A DNA stretch of 64,000 nt from Curtobacterium sp. TC1 (lineage in GTDB: Bacteria; Actinomycetota; Actinomycetes; Actinomycetales; Microbacteriaceae). Shown in pieces: positions 45,833 to 54,523 of this stretch. The DNA is taken from the NCBI RefSeq assembly GCF_019844075.1, contig NZ_CP081964.1, forward strand, positions 1,054,001-1,118,000, given 5' to 3'. Each line of letters opens with the position of its first letter. The stretch's first letter is position 1. Made by a program: the position numbers and the translations under genes. The notes beneath the pieces were generated by a model. It was given only the letters and a program-made list of their open reading frames with translations, had not been told where the DNA came from and did not search any database.

Positions 45833-47317
45833 CTAGCGGCCGGAGCGAGCGATCCACCCCTCCACTTCCGAGGGGGTCCGGGGGATGCCGACCGACAGGT
45901 TCTCGGCGCCGTCCTCGGTGACCAGGATGTCGTCCTCGATCCGGACGCCGATGCCGCGGAACTCCTCGGGCACGGTCAGGTCGTCCTGCTGGAAGTACAG
46001 TCCGGGCTCGATCGTGAACACCATGCCGGGCTGCACGACGCCGTCGATGTACATCTCGCGACGGGCCTTCGCGCAGTCGTGCACGTCGAGGCCGAGGTGG
46101 TGGCTCGTGCCGTGCACCATGTAGCGGCGGTGGAACTGGTTGTCCGGCTCGAGGGATGCTGCTGCCGAGACCGGCAGGAAGCCCCACTCGGCGGTCTTGC
46201 GGGCGATGACCTCCATCGCGGTGGCGTGCACCTGGCGGAACGTGATGCCCGGCTTGACGATCGCGAACGCGGCGTCCGCCGCCTCGAGCACGGCGTCGTA
46301 GACCATGCGCTGGACGGGGGAGAACGTGCCGCTGACCGGCAGGGTGCGGGTGATGTCGGCCGTGTAGAACGAGTCGACCTCGACCCCGGCGTCGATGAGG
46401 ATCAGGTCACCCGGCTGGACGGCGCCGTCGTTCCGGGTCCAGTGCAGGATGCAGGCGTGGTGGCCCGAGGCGGCGATGGTGTCGTAGCCGACCGTGTTGC
46501 CGTCGGCGCGGGCCCGGCGGTTGAAGGTGCCCTCGACGATGCGTTCGCCGCGAGGATGCGCGAGGACGGCGTCGAAGTCGGCGATGACGTCGTCGAAGCC
46601 GTGCTTCGTGGCGTCGACGGCCTTGCGGAGCTCGCCTACCTCGTACGCGTCCTTCACCAGGCGCTGCTCGGACAGGTCACGGGCGAGGACGTCGTCGGTG
46701 GCCGGTGCGTCGTCGGTCTCCGGTGCGCCGCCGACGGCGCTGCCGAGTCGTGCGTCGAGGGTGCGGGTCAGGTCGTCGTCGGCCTCGCGCACCAGCAGCG
46801 CCGAGGCGTCGAGCCCGTCGGCGACGGCCGGGAAGGCACCGAGGTCGGCCGTGGCCAGCCCGAGGTCGGCGGCGACGGCGTCGAGCGAGGGACGCGGGCC
46901 GACCCAGAACTCGCCGATCTCCGGGTTCGCGTAGAACTCCTCCGAGTCACGACCGGCCGTGGCGCGGAAGTAGAGCGTGGCGTCGTGCCCGGAACCGTTC
47001 GGCGTCATCACGAGGACGGAACCGACGACCGTGTCGGTGCCCCACCCGGTCAGGTGGGCGAACGTGGAGTGCGGGCGGAACGGGTAGTCGCAGTCGTTCG
47101 AGCGGACCTTGGCCTGGCCGGCGGGGACCACGATCGCGCGGCCCGGGTGCAGCTCGGAGATGCGCGCACGACGCTCGGCGGCGAAGGCGGCCTGCTCGCG
47201 GGGCGCGGGGATCGTCTGCTCGCGGTCGGCCCACTGGGACCCGATGAAGTCCTTGAAGGTCGAGGACCCTGGGGTCGTGGAACGGTTGCTCGTCGCGCGG
47301 GGAGTCGTGTCGGCCAT
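45833..47317 (-). CDS. aminopeptidase P family (M24B) metallopeptidase
   Basis: A 494-residue enzyme removing N-terminal residues that precede proline. The N-terminal creatinase-like domain contains RSNDCDYPFRPHSTFAHLTGW. The catalytic pita-bread domain has metal ligands in ILIDAGVEVDSFYTADITRT, the His in MVHGTSHHLGLDVHD, and the Glu residues in FTIEPGLYFQ and GIGVRIEDDILVT. An acidic linker DDAPATDD sits between the domains. The ATG at 47317 is the natural start, preceded by GATGATGGAGCC. It is divergent from the PHP gene. Confidence 0.93.
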   Translation of the reverse strand: MADTTPRATSNRSTTPGSSTFKDFIGSQWADREQTIPAPREQAAFAAERRARISELHPGRAIVVPAGQAKVRSNDCDYPFRPHSTFAHLTGWGTDTVVGSVLVMTPNGSGHDATLYFRATAGRDSEEFYANPEIGEFWVGPRPSLDAVAADLGLATADLGAFPAVADGLDASALLVREADDDLTRTLDARLGSAVGGAPETDDAPATDDVLARDLSEQRLVKDAYEVGELRKAVDATKHGFDDVIADFDAVLAHPRGERIVEGTFNRRARADGNTVGYDTIAASGHHACILHWTRNDGAVQPGDLILIDAGVEVDSFYTADITRTLPVSGTFSPVQRMVYDAVLEAADAAFAIVKPGITFRQVHATAMEVIARKTAEWGFLPVSAAASLEPDNQFHRRYMVHGTSHHLGLDVHDCAKARREMYIDGVVQPGMVFTIEPGLYFQQDDLTVPEEFRGIGVRIEDDILVTEDGAENLSVGIPRTPSEVEGWIARSGR

Positions 47318-47373
47318 GGCTCCATCATCGCACCGCGCTGCCCCCGCGTCCTCTGCGGCCCCGCACCTGTGGA

Positions 47374-47379
47374 TAGCAT
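47374..47379 (+). promoter_or_regulatory. -10 hexamer of the PHP gene (leaderless)
   Basis: TAGCAT ends seven nt before the GTG at 47387. Confidence 0.5.
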
Positions 47380-47386
47380 TGTCGAC

Positions 47387-48259
47387 GTGCCCGACCCGTT
47401 CATCGACCTGCACGCGCACTCGAGTGTCTCCGACGGCACCGAGCGACCCGCGGAGCTCGTCCGAGCGGCCGCGGCCGCCGGCCTGGACGCCGTCGCGCTG
47501 ACCGACCACGACACGACCGCCGGCTGGGCCGACGCGTCGGAGTCCGCACGGGCGCTGCCGCTGACGCTCCTGCCGGGTCTCGAGCTGAGCACGCGCATCG
47601 GCTTCCGCAGTGTGCACGTCCTCGGGTACCTGGTCGATCCGCAGGACCCCGGCCTGGTCGAGGAGACCGACCGCATCCGCGACGGCCGCCTCGCGCGTGC
47701 GCACCGCATGGTCGACCGCATCGGTGAGGACCACCCGATCACCTGGGCCGACGTGCTGGCGCAGGCGAGTCCCGGGGCCACCATCGGCCGCCCGCACATC
47801 GCCGACGCGCTCGTCGCCCGGGGCCTCGAGTCCGACCGGAGCGCGGCGTTCCGCGGCATCCTGCACCCGGCGTCCGGCTACTACGAACCGCACGAGGCAC
47901 CGTCGCCCCTGCGCGGCGTCGAACTCATCCGACAGGCCGGCGGCGTGCCGGTCATCGCGCACCCGGCGGCCTCGTCGCGGGGGATCGTCATCGACGAGCC
48001 GATGCTCCGCGACCTCGTCGACGCCGGGCTCGGCGGCCTCGAGGTCGACCACCGTGAGAACCTCGCGCACGGCAAGCGCACCCTGCTCGACTGGGCGTCG
48101 CGCTACGGCCTGTTCGTCACCGGCTCGAGCGACTACCACGGCACCGGCAAGCCGAACCGGCTCGGTGAGCACCGCACGGCGCGGGCCGCGTTCGACACCA
48201 TCCTGTCCGAGGCCACCGGCAGCGCCCCCGTGGTCGGCCCCGGCTCGCGCCTGTCCTGA
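47387..48259 (+). CDS. PHP domain phosphoesterase
   Basis: A 290-residue PHP-family metal-dependent phosphoesterase of the TrpH/YciV type. Metal ligands appear in IDLHAHSSVSDGT, ALTDHDTTAGW, the Glu in LLPGLELST, VPVIAHPAA and GSSDYHGTGKP. YciV-like relatives degrade 5'-phosphorylated oligonucleotides or nucleoside 3',5'-bisphosphates. The substrate here is not shown. The GTG at 47387 is leaderless by spacing. It is followed by a repeat-rich gap and the DEAD-box gene on the other strand. Confidence 0.9.
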   Translation: MPDPFIDLHAHSSVSDGTERPAELVRAAAAAGLDAVALTDHDTTAGWADASESARALPLTLLPGLELSTRIGFRSVHVLGYLVDPQDPGLVEETDRIRDGRLARAHRMVDRIGEDHPITWADVLAQASPGATIGRPHIADALVARGLESDRSAAFRGILHPASGYYEPHEAPSPLRGVELIRQAGGVPVIAHPAASSRGIVIDEPMLRDLVDAGLGGLEVDHRENLAHGKRTLLDWASRYGLFVTGSSDYHGTGKPNRLGEHRTARAAFDTILSEATGSAPVVGPGSRLS

Positions 48260-48350
48260 CCCGAGTCTCGTCACCACCAGCCCGAGACTCGCGTTCAGCG
48301 ACAGTTCTCGTGTCCGCGGGCGCGAGGAATGTCGTTCAGCCCGAGTCTCG
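48260..48350. repeat. REP-like element with CCGAGTCTCG/CCGAGACTCG motifs
   Basis: CCCGAGTCTCG occurs at 48260-48270 and 48340-48350, and CCCGAGACTCG at 48281-48291. Around the middle, TTCAGCGACAGTTCTCG and the inverted-looking GAATGTCGTTCAG form a longer imperfect dyad. It fills most of the gap between the PHP and DEAD-box stops and is not coding. Confidence 0.5.
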
Positions 48351-48364
48351 GGGGTGGAGACGAC

Positions 48365-48396
48365 GAAGGGCCCGTCGCGTCAGCGACGGACCCTTC
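48365..48396. terminator. terminator between the PHP and DEAD-box genes
   Basis: GAAGGGCCCGTCGC and GCGACGGACCCTTC pair with one mismatch around a GTCA loop. It is 13 bp beyond the DEAD-box stop and can act on both strands. Confidence 0.75.
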
Positions 48397-48408
48397 GGTC
48401 TGGAGGCG

Positions 48409-49911
48409 CTACTCGCCGTCCGACGAACCCTGCGGTGCCGAGGCGGTCGCCGAGGCATCGCCGGTGCCGGCACCGCGACGGCGGCGACGGCGACGACGCT
48501 TCGCGGCGCCGTCGGTGGTCCCACCCTCGGTGGCCGACGTGTCGTCGGTGGGCGCGGAGGTCGGAGCCGCGGACTCGGCGCCAGAGGCCTGCGAGGCGGG
48601 CTGCTCGGAGCCTGCTGACCGGGTGCGGCTGCGCGACCGCGAACGCGAGGCGTCACGCGGACCGGAGGCCGGACGATCGCTGCTGCGCTTCTCGGCAGGG
48701 GCACCCGCCGACGCCGCGTGCGACGAGGCACCGGGCAGACGGCCCTTGGTGCCCTTCGGGATGTCGAGCTCCTCGAACAGGTGCGGCGACGACGAGTAGG
48801 TCTCGACGGGCTCGGGGATGCCGAACTCGAGGGCCTTGTCGATCAGCGTCCACTTGTGCAGGTCGTCCCAGTCGACGAACGTGACCGCGATGCCGGTCTT
48901 GCCGGCACGGCCGGTGCGGCCGGCGCGGTGCAGGTAGGTGTCCGGGTCGTCCGGGATCGTGTGGTTGATGACGTGCGTGACGTCGTCCACGTCGATGCCG
49001 CGGGCGGCGACGTCGGTGGCGATGAGCACGTCGCGCTTGCCGGCCTTGAAGGCGGCCATCGCACGCTCGCGCTGCTCCTGGTTGAGGTCGCCGTGCACCG
49101 CTGCGGCGTTGAACCCGCGGTCCTTGAGCTCCTCGACGAGCTTCGCCGCCGCACGCTTGGTGCGGGTGAAGATCACGGTCTTGCCGCGGCCCTCGGCCTG
49201 GAGGATGCGGGCGATGACCTCGTCCTTGTCCAGGGAGTGCGCGCGGTAGATGAGGTGCTTGATGTTGGCCTGCATGAGGCCCTCGTCCGGGTCGGTCGCC
49301 CGGATGTGCACCGGACGGCTCATGAACCGGCGGGCGAGGGCGACGATCGGCGCGGGCATCGTCGCCGAGAACAGCATCGTGTGCCGTACCTCGGGGATGG
49401 CCTGGAAGATGCGCTCGATGTCCGACAGGAAGCCCAGGTCGAGCATGCGGTCGGCCTCGTCGAGGACGACTTCCTGCACGTGGGACAGGTCGAGGAGTCG
49501 CTGGCGCTGCAGGTCGATGAGTCGCCCGGGCGTGCCGACGACGATCTGGGCACCCGCCTTGAGCTGCTCGATCTGGCCCTCGTACGCCTTGCCGCCGTAG
49601 ATCGCCGCGATGGTCGTCGGGCGGTTCGAGGTGGCGACCTCGAGGTCCTCGGTCACCTGGACGGCGAGCTCGCGGGTCGGGACGACGACGAGTGCCTTGA
49701 CGCCGGGTGCCGGGTCGGCCCCGAGACGCTGGATGAGGGGGAGGCCGAACCCGAAGGTCTTGCCGGTACCGGTCTTGGCCTGGCCGATGATGTCCTGGCC
49801 GGTGAGGGCGAGCGGGATCGTCTGCTGCTGGATCGGGAAGGGCTCGAGGATGCCCTTTCCCGCGAGCGCGTCGACGATGTCCTGCTCGATGGAGAGGTCT
49901 GCGAAAGTCAA
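48409..49911 (-). CDS. DEAD-box RNA helicase (RhlE-like)
   Basis: A 500-residue ATP-dependent RNA helicase. The Q motif region is FADLSIEQDIVDALAGKGILEPFPIQQQTIP. Motif I is AKTGTGKT, motif II VLDEADRM, motif III LFSATMP and motif VI HRAGRTGRAG. A basic, low-complexity C-terminus (RSRSRSRTRSAG and KRRRRRRRRG) follows, likely an RNA-binding tail. The start is a TTG at 49911 with AAGGTGA upstream, giving the family N-terminus. It is divergent from the ferritin-like gene, a pairing conserved in actinobacteria including Mycobacterium. Confidence 0.94.
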   Translation of the reverse strand: MTFADLSIEQDIVDALAGKGILEPFPIQQQTIPLALTGQDIIGQAKTGTGKTFGFGLPLIQRLGADPAPGVKALVVVPTRELAVQVTEDLEVATSNRPTTIAAIYGGKAYEGQIEQLKAGAQIVVGTPGRLIDLQRQRLLDLSHVQEVVLDEADRMLDLGFLSDIERIFQAIPEVRHTMLFSATMPAPIVALARRFMSRPVHIRATDPDEGLMQANIKHLIYRAHSLDKDEVIARILQAEGRGKTVIFTRTKRAAAKLVEELKDRGFNAAAVHGDLNQEQRERAMAAFKAGKRDVLIATDVAARGIDVDDVTHVINHTIPDDPDTYLHRAGRTGRAGKTGIAVTFVDWDDLHKWTLIDKALEFGIPEPVETYSSSPHLFEELDIPKGTKGRLPGASSHAASAGAPAEKRSSDRPASGPRDASRSRSRSRTRSAGSEQPASQASGAESAAPTSAPTDDTSATEGGTTDGAAKRRRRRRRRGAGTGDASATASAPQGSSDGE

Positions 49912-49989
49912 AGAATCACCTTAGTTCTGGTGGAAGTCCCGGCCAGTCTACCGATGGGCGGGTGGAGCGGGGCGCGAGGCGGTTCCCGC

Positions 49990-49995
49990 TATGCT
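49990..49995 (+). promoter_or_regulatory. -10 hexamer of the ferritin-like gene (leaderless)
   Basis: TATGCT ends six nt before the first of two consecutive GTG codons at 50002. Confidence 0.5.
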
Positions 49996-50001
49996 CTCCG
50001 G

Positions 50002-50718
50002 GTGGTGTCGTGGTGGAACCGGAAGCGCGCGGCGCAGCTCGCAGCAGCGTGGCTCGCGTCGCGGAACCCGCGAGGCGCAGCCCAGGTCAAGCGCCTGGCG
50101 CTCGACGACGTCACCCCGGAGCTGGACGTGTACCTCGGCCAGGCCGCGTACCTGCAGCTCTCCGTCTACGAGACGATGGGTCGCGCCGGTGCCTCGGCGC
50201 CGACGCTGTCCGGTCGCCTGGTGACCGGCGTGCTCGCGACGACGGCCCTCGACCGGCACCGCACCATCGTCGCCGAGATCGAGCGCAACGGTTCGGACCC
50301 GGCGGCCCTGATGGCGCCGCACCGCGAGGCGATCGACCGGTTCCTCGAACGCACGAGCGGTGCCGACTGGTACGAGTCGATGCTGACCGGCTACGTCACG
50401 GCCGGCATCCTGAACGACCTGTTCGGCAACCTGCTGCGCTCGCTGCCGAACGACGTTCGGCAGCGGCTGCGCTCCGTGTTCGACGCGCGTGAGGAACCCG
50501 CTGTCGTCGAGGAACTGACCGCCCGGATCGAGGACGACCCCGAGGTCGGTTCGCGCCTGGCGATGTGGGGCCGACGGCTCGTCGGGGACACCCTGCTGGT
50601 GGCGCGGTCGGCCCTGGCGTCGCACGCGCGCGAGGACCAGGAGCGGCTCGAGCCGGTCTGGACGGAGCTCATCGCCGCGCACACCCGCCGGATGGACGCG
50701 CTCGGCCTGACGGCCTAG
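50002..50718 (+). CDS. ferritin-like fold protein (MiaE-related actinobacterial family)
   Basis: A 238-residue all-helical protein. The helix pattern LQLSVYETMGRAGASAPTLSG, HRTIVAEIERNG, and FLERTSGADWYESMLTGYVTAGILNDL supplies the Glu and His positions expected for a ferritin-like di-metal site. It lies beside the DEAD-box helicase and the DUF3107 gene, the same neighbourhood as in Mycobacterium. The first GTG at 50002 follows TATGCT by six nt. A role in tRNA hydroxylation like MiaE is only a distant suggestion. The true activity is unknown. Its stop codon shares CCTAGG with the stop of the convergent membrane protein gene. Confidence 0.82.
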   Translation: MVSWWNRKRAAQLAAAWLASRNPRGAAQVKRLALDDVTPELDVYLGQAAYLQLSVYETMGRAGASAPTLSGRLVTGVLATTALDRHRTIVAEIERNGSDPAALMAPHREAIDRFLERTSGADWYESMLTGYVTAGILNDLFGNLLRSLPNDVRQRLRSVFDAREEPAVVEELTARIEDDPEVGSRLAMWGRRLVGDTLLVARSALASHAREDQERLEPVWTELIAAHTRRMDALGLTA

Positions 50719-51011
50719 GCCCCGCGGGCCTTGAGCCGTTCGTAGTACTCGACGTCGCTCTTGTCGCGGCGCGTCCCGAGCAGCCACTCGACGACGAGGG
50801 CGACGACGCCCGCACCGACCAGGGCCACCACCCAGATCCAGGTGGCGTCGTACTGCCAGCCGGCCCAGGTCAGTGCCTCCCACAGGACGGCAGCGGCGAT
50901 GCCGCCCACGGCGGGCCCGATCAGGACGCCACGACTGGCACGCCACGGCAGGACCACGTGCGCGATCCCACCGATGATCAGGCCGCCGAGGACGGCGAAG
51001 AGCAGTTCCAC
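50715..51011 (-). CDS. small membrane protein next to the DUF3107 gene
   Basis: Ninety-eight residues with about three membrane helices: VELLFAVLGGLIIGGIAHVVL, VLIGPAVGGIAAAVLWEALTW and WIWVVALVGAGVVALVVEWLLG. A charged C-terminal tail reads RRDKSDVEYYERLKARGA. The GTG at 51011 starts 4 nt after the DUF3107 stop on the same strand, so the two are co-transcribed. No named family is recognised. The 3' end overlaps that of the ferritin-like gene by 4 nt. Confidence 0.72.
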   Translation of the reverse strand: MELLFAVLGGLIIGGIAHVVLPWRASRGVLIGPAVGGIAAAVLWEALTWAGWQYDATWIWVVALVGAGVVALVVEWLLGTRRDKSDVEYYERLKARGA

Positions 51012-51015
51012 GTCG

Positions 51016-51240
51016 TCAGGCGACGAAGCCGATGCGGCGTGCCTCTTCCGCGCCGACCTCGACGTACGCCAGGGCGGCGACCGGCACGATGAAGCGGCGG
51101 CCCTTCTCGTCCTGGAGCGACAGGTGCGTCGCCTTCGACGCGAGGGCCTCCGACACGGCCTTCTCGATCTCGTCGGCGGTCTGGGCGGTCTCGAACGCGA
51201 TCTCGCGCGGGCTGTTGATGATGCCGATCTTGATGTCCAC
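51016..51240 (-). CDS. DUF3107 small conserved protein (TB9.4-like)
   Basis: Seventy-four residues, starting VDIKIGIINSPREIAFETAQTADE and ending VPVAALAYVEVGAEEARRIGFVA. These are the hallmarks of the actinobacterial DUF3107 family (Mycobacterium Rv3208A). It is a compact alpha/beta protein without catalytic motifs. The GTG at 51240 has TACGCT six nt upstream. It is divergent from adnA. The function is unknown, and the conserved neighbourhood suggests a link with nucleic-acid metabolism. Confidence 0.92.
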   Translation of the reverse strand: MDIKIGIINSPREIAFETAQTADEIEKAVSEALASKATHLSLQDEKGRRFIVPVAALAYVEVGAEEARRIGFVA

Positions 51241-51355
51241 GAGCACAGCGTATCCGAGCGGTCCCGGAGGACATCGGACGTTCGCCGCGGGCGCACTCGA
51301 CGGCCGGGGTGCACGCCGCGCCCGCGCCCGGCCGGGTGGTGTCGGCGGTCGTGGG

Positions 51356-51361
51356 TACCGT
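51356..51361 (+). promoter_or_regulatory. -10 hexamer of adnA (leaderless)
   Basis: TACCGT ends six nt before the GTG at 51368. The divergent DUF3107 gene has TACGCT (51247-51252) at the same spacing on the other strand. Confidence 0.55.
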
Positions 51362-51367
51362 ACGAGC

Positions 51368-54300
51368 GTGCCGCAGACCACGCTGACGCCAGCTCCCGCA
51401 GACGCCGGCGTCGCACGTGCCCTGGTCGACGACCCGTCCCAGGCGGCCGTGCTCGCGTTGCCGGACGGTCGACACGCGGCGGTCATCGGGGCGCCCGGCA
51501 CGGGCAAGACGACGACGCTCGCCCGGCTCGTCGCCGACCGGTTGCACCGACCGGACGCGATCAGTCCCGACGGGCACGCCACGGTGCTCGCGCTGACCTC
51601 GGCGCGGACCGCTGCCACCGCGCTGCGTGACCGACTCGCGGCCGCCGTCGACCGCGTCGTGCCGGGTGCGCTCGCCCGGACCGTGAACTCGCTGGCCTTC
51701 CAGATCGTCGCGCACGCCGCCGCCGTCCAGGGGCAGGAGGCGCCGACGCTGCTCACCGGTGGTGAGCAGGACCGCATCATCGCCGACCTGCTCGCGGGCC
51801 ACGAGCTCGACGGGACCGGTCCGGACTGGCCCGAGCCGATCACCGCGGTGGTGCGCGAGCGCGCCGGGTTCCGGACCGCGCTGCGCGACGTCATGATGCG
51901 TGCGGTGGCGGCGGGTGTCGAACCCGAGGACATGCGCGAGCTCGCCGACGAGGGCGGTCGACCCGAGTGGCGGGCCGTGGGTGACTTCGTCGACGAGTAC
52001 CGGGCGTCGGTCACGGCGTTCCGTGCGACCAGCCTCGACTCCGGTGAGCTCGTCGCGTTCGCCACCGCCGCCGTGCTGCGGGGGGAGCTGCCGGCGAGCA
52101 TCGCGGCCCTCGGGCTGATCGTGGTCGACGACACCCAGGAACTCGTCGAGGGCGAGGTGGCGCTGCTCGGCGCGCTCGCCCGGTCCGGCGTGCAGGTCGT
52201 CGCGTTCGGTGACCCGGACATCGCCGCCTCGGCGTTCCGCGGCGCCGAACCGGACGTGCTCGGTCGCCTGGCGGTCCGGCTCGGCGTGGACCGGGTCGAC
52301 GAACTCGTCCTGGGGACCGTGCACCGGTACCCCGCGCCGATCCGGTCGCTGGTCTCGGGGATCACGGGGCGCATCGGCACGGCGGCGGCCGGTCGGCAGC
52401 GCGCAGCGACGGCGAGCGACGAGGACGCTCGAGCCGACGCCGTCGTGCACCTCGAGGCCGCGAGCCGGTCGGCGTTGCTCGTCGCCATCGCCCGACGGCT
52501 CCGCGAGCACCGCCTGCTCGACGGTGTGCCGTGGCACCGGATGGCTGTCGTCACCCGCAGCGGCGCCGCCATCCCCGAGCTCGTGCGTGCCCTGTCGGTG
52601 GCCGAGGTCCCGGCGACCGCCGGCGCCGCACCCGTCCGTCCGCGTGACGACTCAGCAGCGCGCGCGCTGCTCGACGCCGCAGCGGTCGCCCTCGGGGTGC
52701 TGCCGCTCGACGCCGCCCTGGCCACGGCGTTCGCCACCGGCCCGCTCGGTGGCCTCGACACCCTGGCGATGCGCCGGCTCCGACTCGCCCTGCGGCGCGA
52801 GGAACTCGCCGGGGACGGCACCCGCACCGCCGACGAGCTCCTGATCGACGCGCTCGGCGCCCCAGAACGTCTGGCCACCCTCGACGCCGGCTTCGCCAGG
52901 CGGGCAACCCGACTCGCGCGCAGCCTGGTGCAGGCGCACGCCGACGCCGAGGCCGGGTCGAGCATCGAGGAGATCCTCTGGGGGCTCTGGGAGCGCAGCG
53001 GCCTCGCGAAGTCGTGGGGTGCGCAGTCCGCGGCTGGCGGGGTCGGAGCGGGCGAGGCGGACCGGCACCTCGACGCCGTCGTCGGCCTGTTCACCGCCGC
53101 CAAGCGGTTCGTCGAACGCACCCCGGACGCCCCGGCCCGGGTGTTCGTCGACGACCTGCTCGGCGCCGACCTGCCCGAGGACTCCATCGGCCCCGACCGC
53201 ACGGCCGGCCGCGTCCGGGTGCTCACCCCCTCGGCGACGATCGGCCTCGAGTGCGACGTCGTCGTGGTGCTCGGCCTGCAGGACGGCGTGTGGCCGAACA
53301 CCCGGGTGCGCGGCAGCCTGCTCGACCCCGACGGGCTGGTCCGGGCGGCTTCGGGCGTCGAGCGCTCGCCGATCGACGACCGGGCCGCCGTCGTCGCCGA
53401 CGAACTCCGCCTGTTCGCCCGTGCCGTCTCCCGCGCCACCACACAGGTCGTGATCGGCACCGTCGCCAACGACGACGAGTCCCCGTCGCCGTTCGTCCGG
53501 CTGGTGCCGGTGCCGCCGGACCGGCAGCCGACCGTGCACCCGCTGTCCCTGCGGGGACTGGCCGGCTCCCTGCGCCGACGGGTGGTGCTGTCCGGCGACC
53601 ACGAGGCCGCCTCGGCACTGGCCCGCCTCGCCGAGGCCGAGGTCCCCGGCGCGGCGCCGGACGACTGGTACGGCCTCGCCGATCCGACCACCGACGAGCC
53701 CCTGGTCGACCTCGACGCCGATCCGGCCCCCGAGGTCGAGGGCGGCGAACCCGTCGCGCCGACCGTGTCCGTCTCGCCGTCGCGCATCGGCACGTTCGAG
53801 GAGTGCCCCGTGCACTGGTTCGTGCAGACCTTCGGCGGCGGCGCACCGAGCCCGGCCATGGGGATCGGCACGATCGTGCACGAGGCCATGGAACACGCGA
53901 CCGAGATCGACGTCGAGTCGCTGTGGGAGCGGGTCGAGGCCCGGTGGGACGAACTGACCTTCGAGTCGCCGTGGGTCGCCGACCGCGAACGCGCGCGCAC
54001 CCGGCGGATGATCGAGGGACTCAGCGACTACCTGCGGACCTTCGCCGGGGCCGGCCGCCGACTGCTCGGCGCCGAGACCTCGTTCGCCCTGGTCACCGGC
54101 CCCGCCCGGATGCGCGGCAGCATCGACCGCATCGAGGTCGACCCCGAGGGCCGCGTCAGCGTGGTGGACCTGAAGACCGGCCGGTCGATGCCGAGCGAGA
54201 AGAACGACATGCCGGAGCACCCGCAGCTCGGCGCCTACCAACTGGCGGTCGAGGACGGCGCGGTCGAAGGGGTGCCGGCCGGCTCGGTGATGACGGACGC

Positions 54301-54523
54301 CCGACTGGTGTTCGTGCAGAACCCGCGCGGTGGGCACGCCTTCTCGGAGCGGACCCAGCACGCGTTCGACGCCGAGGCGCGCAACGCCTACCGGGAGCGC
54401 CTGCACGGGGTCGCGCGCGGCATGGCCGGGCGGACGTTCCTGGCGAACGTGGACGACCACTGCGAGAAGGCCCGGACCGGCGTCGAGTGCCGCATCCACG
54501 TGGTCGCGGAGGTGACCTGGTGA
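51368..54523 (+). CDS. adnA: AdnA-like helicase-nuclease subunit
   Basis: A 1051-residue UvrD/RecB-type protein that with AdnB would resect double-strand breaks. Walker A is GAPGTGKTT at 41-49. The Walker B region reads LIVVDDTQELVEGE near 253, not the canonical DEYQD, which fits the non-lead motor. The C-terminal PD-(D/E)XK nuclease starts SPSRIGTFEECPVHWFVQTF (C813) and has VVDLKTGRSM near 930. The iron-sulfur cysteines look reduced: C813, C1032 and C1041 remain, but the expected middle cysteine is A1035. The GTG at 51368 follows TACCGT by six nt. It overlaps adnB by 4 nt. Confidence 0.9.
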   Translation: MPQTTLTPAPADAGVARALVDDPSQAAVLALPDGRHAAVIGAPGTGKTTTLARLVADRLHRPDAISPDGHATVLALTSARTAATALRDRLAAAVDRVVPGALARTVNSLAFQIVAHAAAVQGQEAPTLLTGGEQDRIIADLLAGHELDGTGPDWPEPITAVVRERAGFRTALRDVMMRAVAAGVEPEDMRELADEGGRPEWRAVGDFVDEYRASVTAFRATSLDSGELVAFATAAVLRGELPASIAALGLIVVDDTQELVEGEVALLGALARSGVQVVAFGDPDIAASAFRGAEPDVLGRLAVRLGVDRVDELVLGTVHRYPAPIRSLVSGITGRIGTAAAGRQRAATASDEDARADAVVHLEAASRSALLVAIARRLREHRLLDGVPWHRMAVVTRSGAAIPELVRALSVAEVPATAGAAPVRPRDDSAARALLDAAAVALGVLPLDAALATAFATGPLGGLDTLAMRRLRLALRREELAGDGTRTADELLIDALGAPERLATLDAGFARRATRLARSLVQAHADAEAGSSIEEILWGLWERSGLAKSWGAQSAAGGVGAGEADRHLDAVVGLFTAAKRFVERTPDAPARVFVDDLLGADLPEDSIGPDRTAGRVRVLTPSATIGLECDVVVVLGLQDGVWPNTRVRGSLLDPDGLVRAASGVERSPIDDRAAVVADELRLFARAVSRATTQVVIGTVANDDESPSPFVRLVPVPPDRQPTVHPLSLRGLAGSLRRRVVLSGDHEAASALARLAEAEVPGAAPDDWYGLADPTTDEPLVDLDADPAPEVEGGEPVAPTVSVSPSRIGTFEECPVHWFVQTFGGGAPSPAMGIGTIVHEAMEHATEIDVESLWERVEARWDELTFESPWVADRERARTRRMIEGLSDYLRTFAGAGRRLLGAETSFALVTGPARMRGSIDRIEVDPEGRVSVVDLKTGRSMPSEKNDMPEHPQLGAYQLAVEDGAVEGVPAGSVMTDARLVFVQNPRGGHAFSERTQHAFDAEARNAYRERLHGVARGMAGRTFLANVDDHCEKARTGVECRIHVVAEVTW

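Noticed and set aside
51016..54000. A 994-codon minus-strand open frame opposite adnA that continues into the DUF3107 gene
   Set aside because: Only its last 74 codons (the DUF3107 protein, 51016-51240) are real; the rest is the shadow of adnA with Ser/Arg/Thr-rich nonsense composition.
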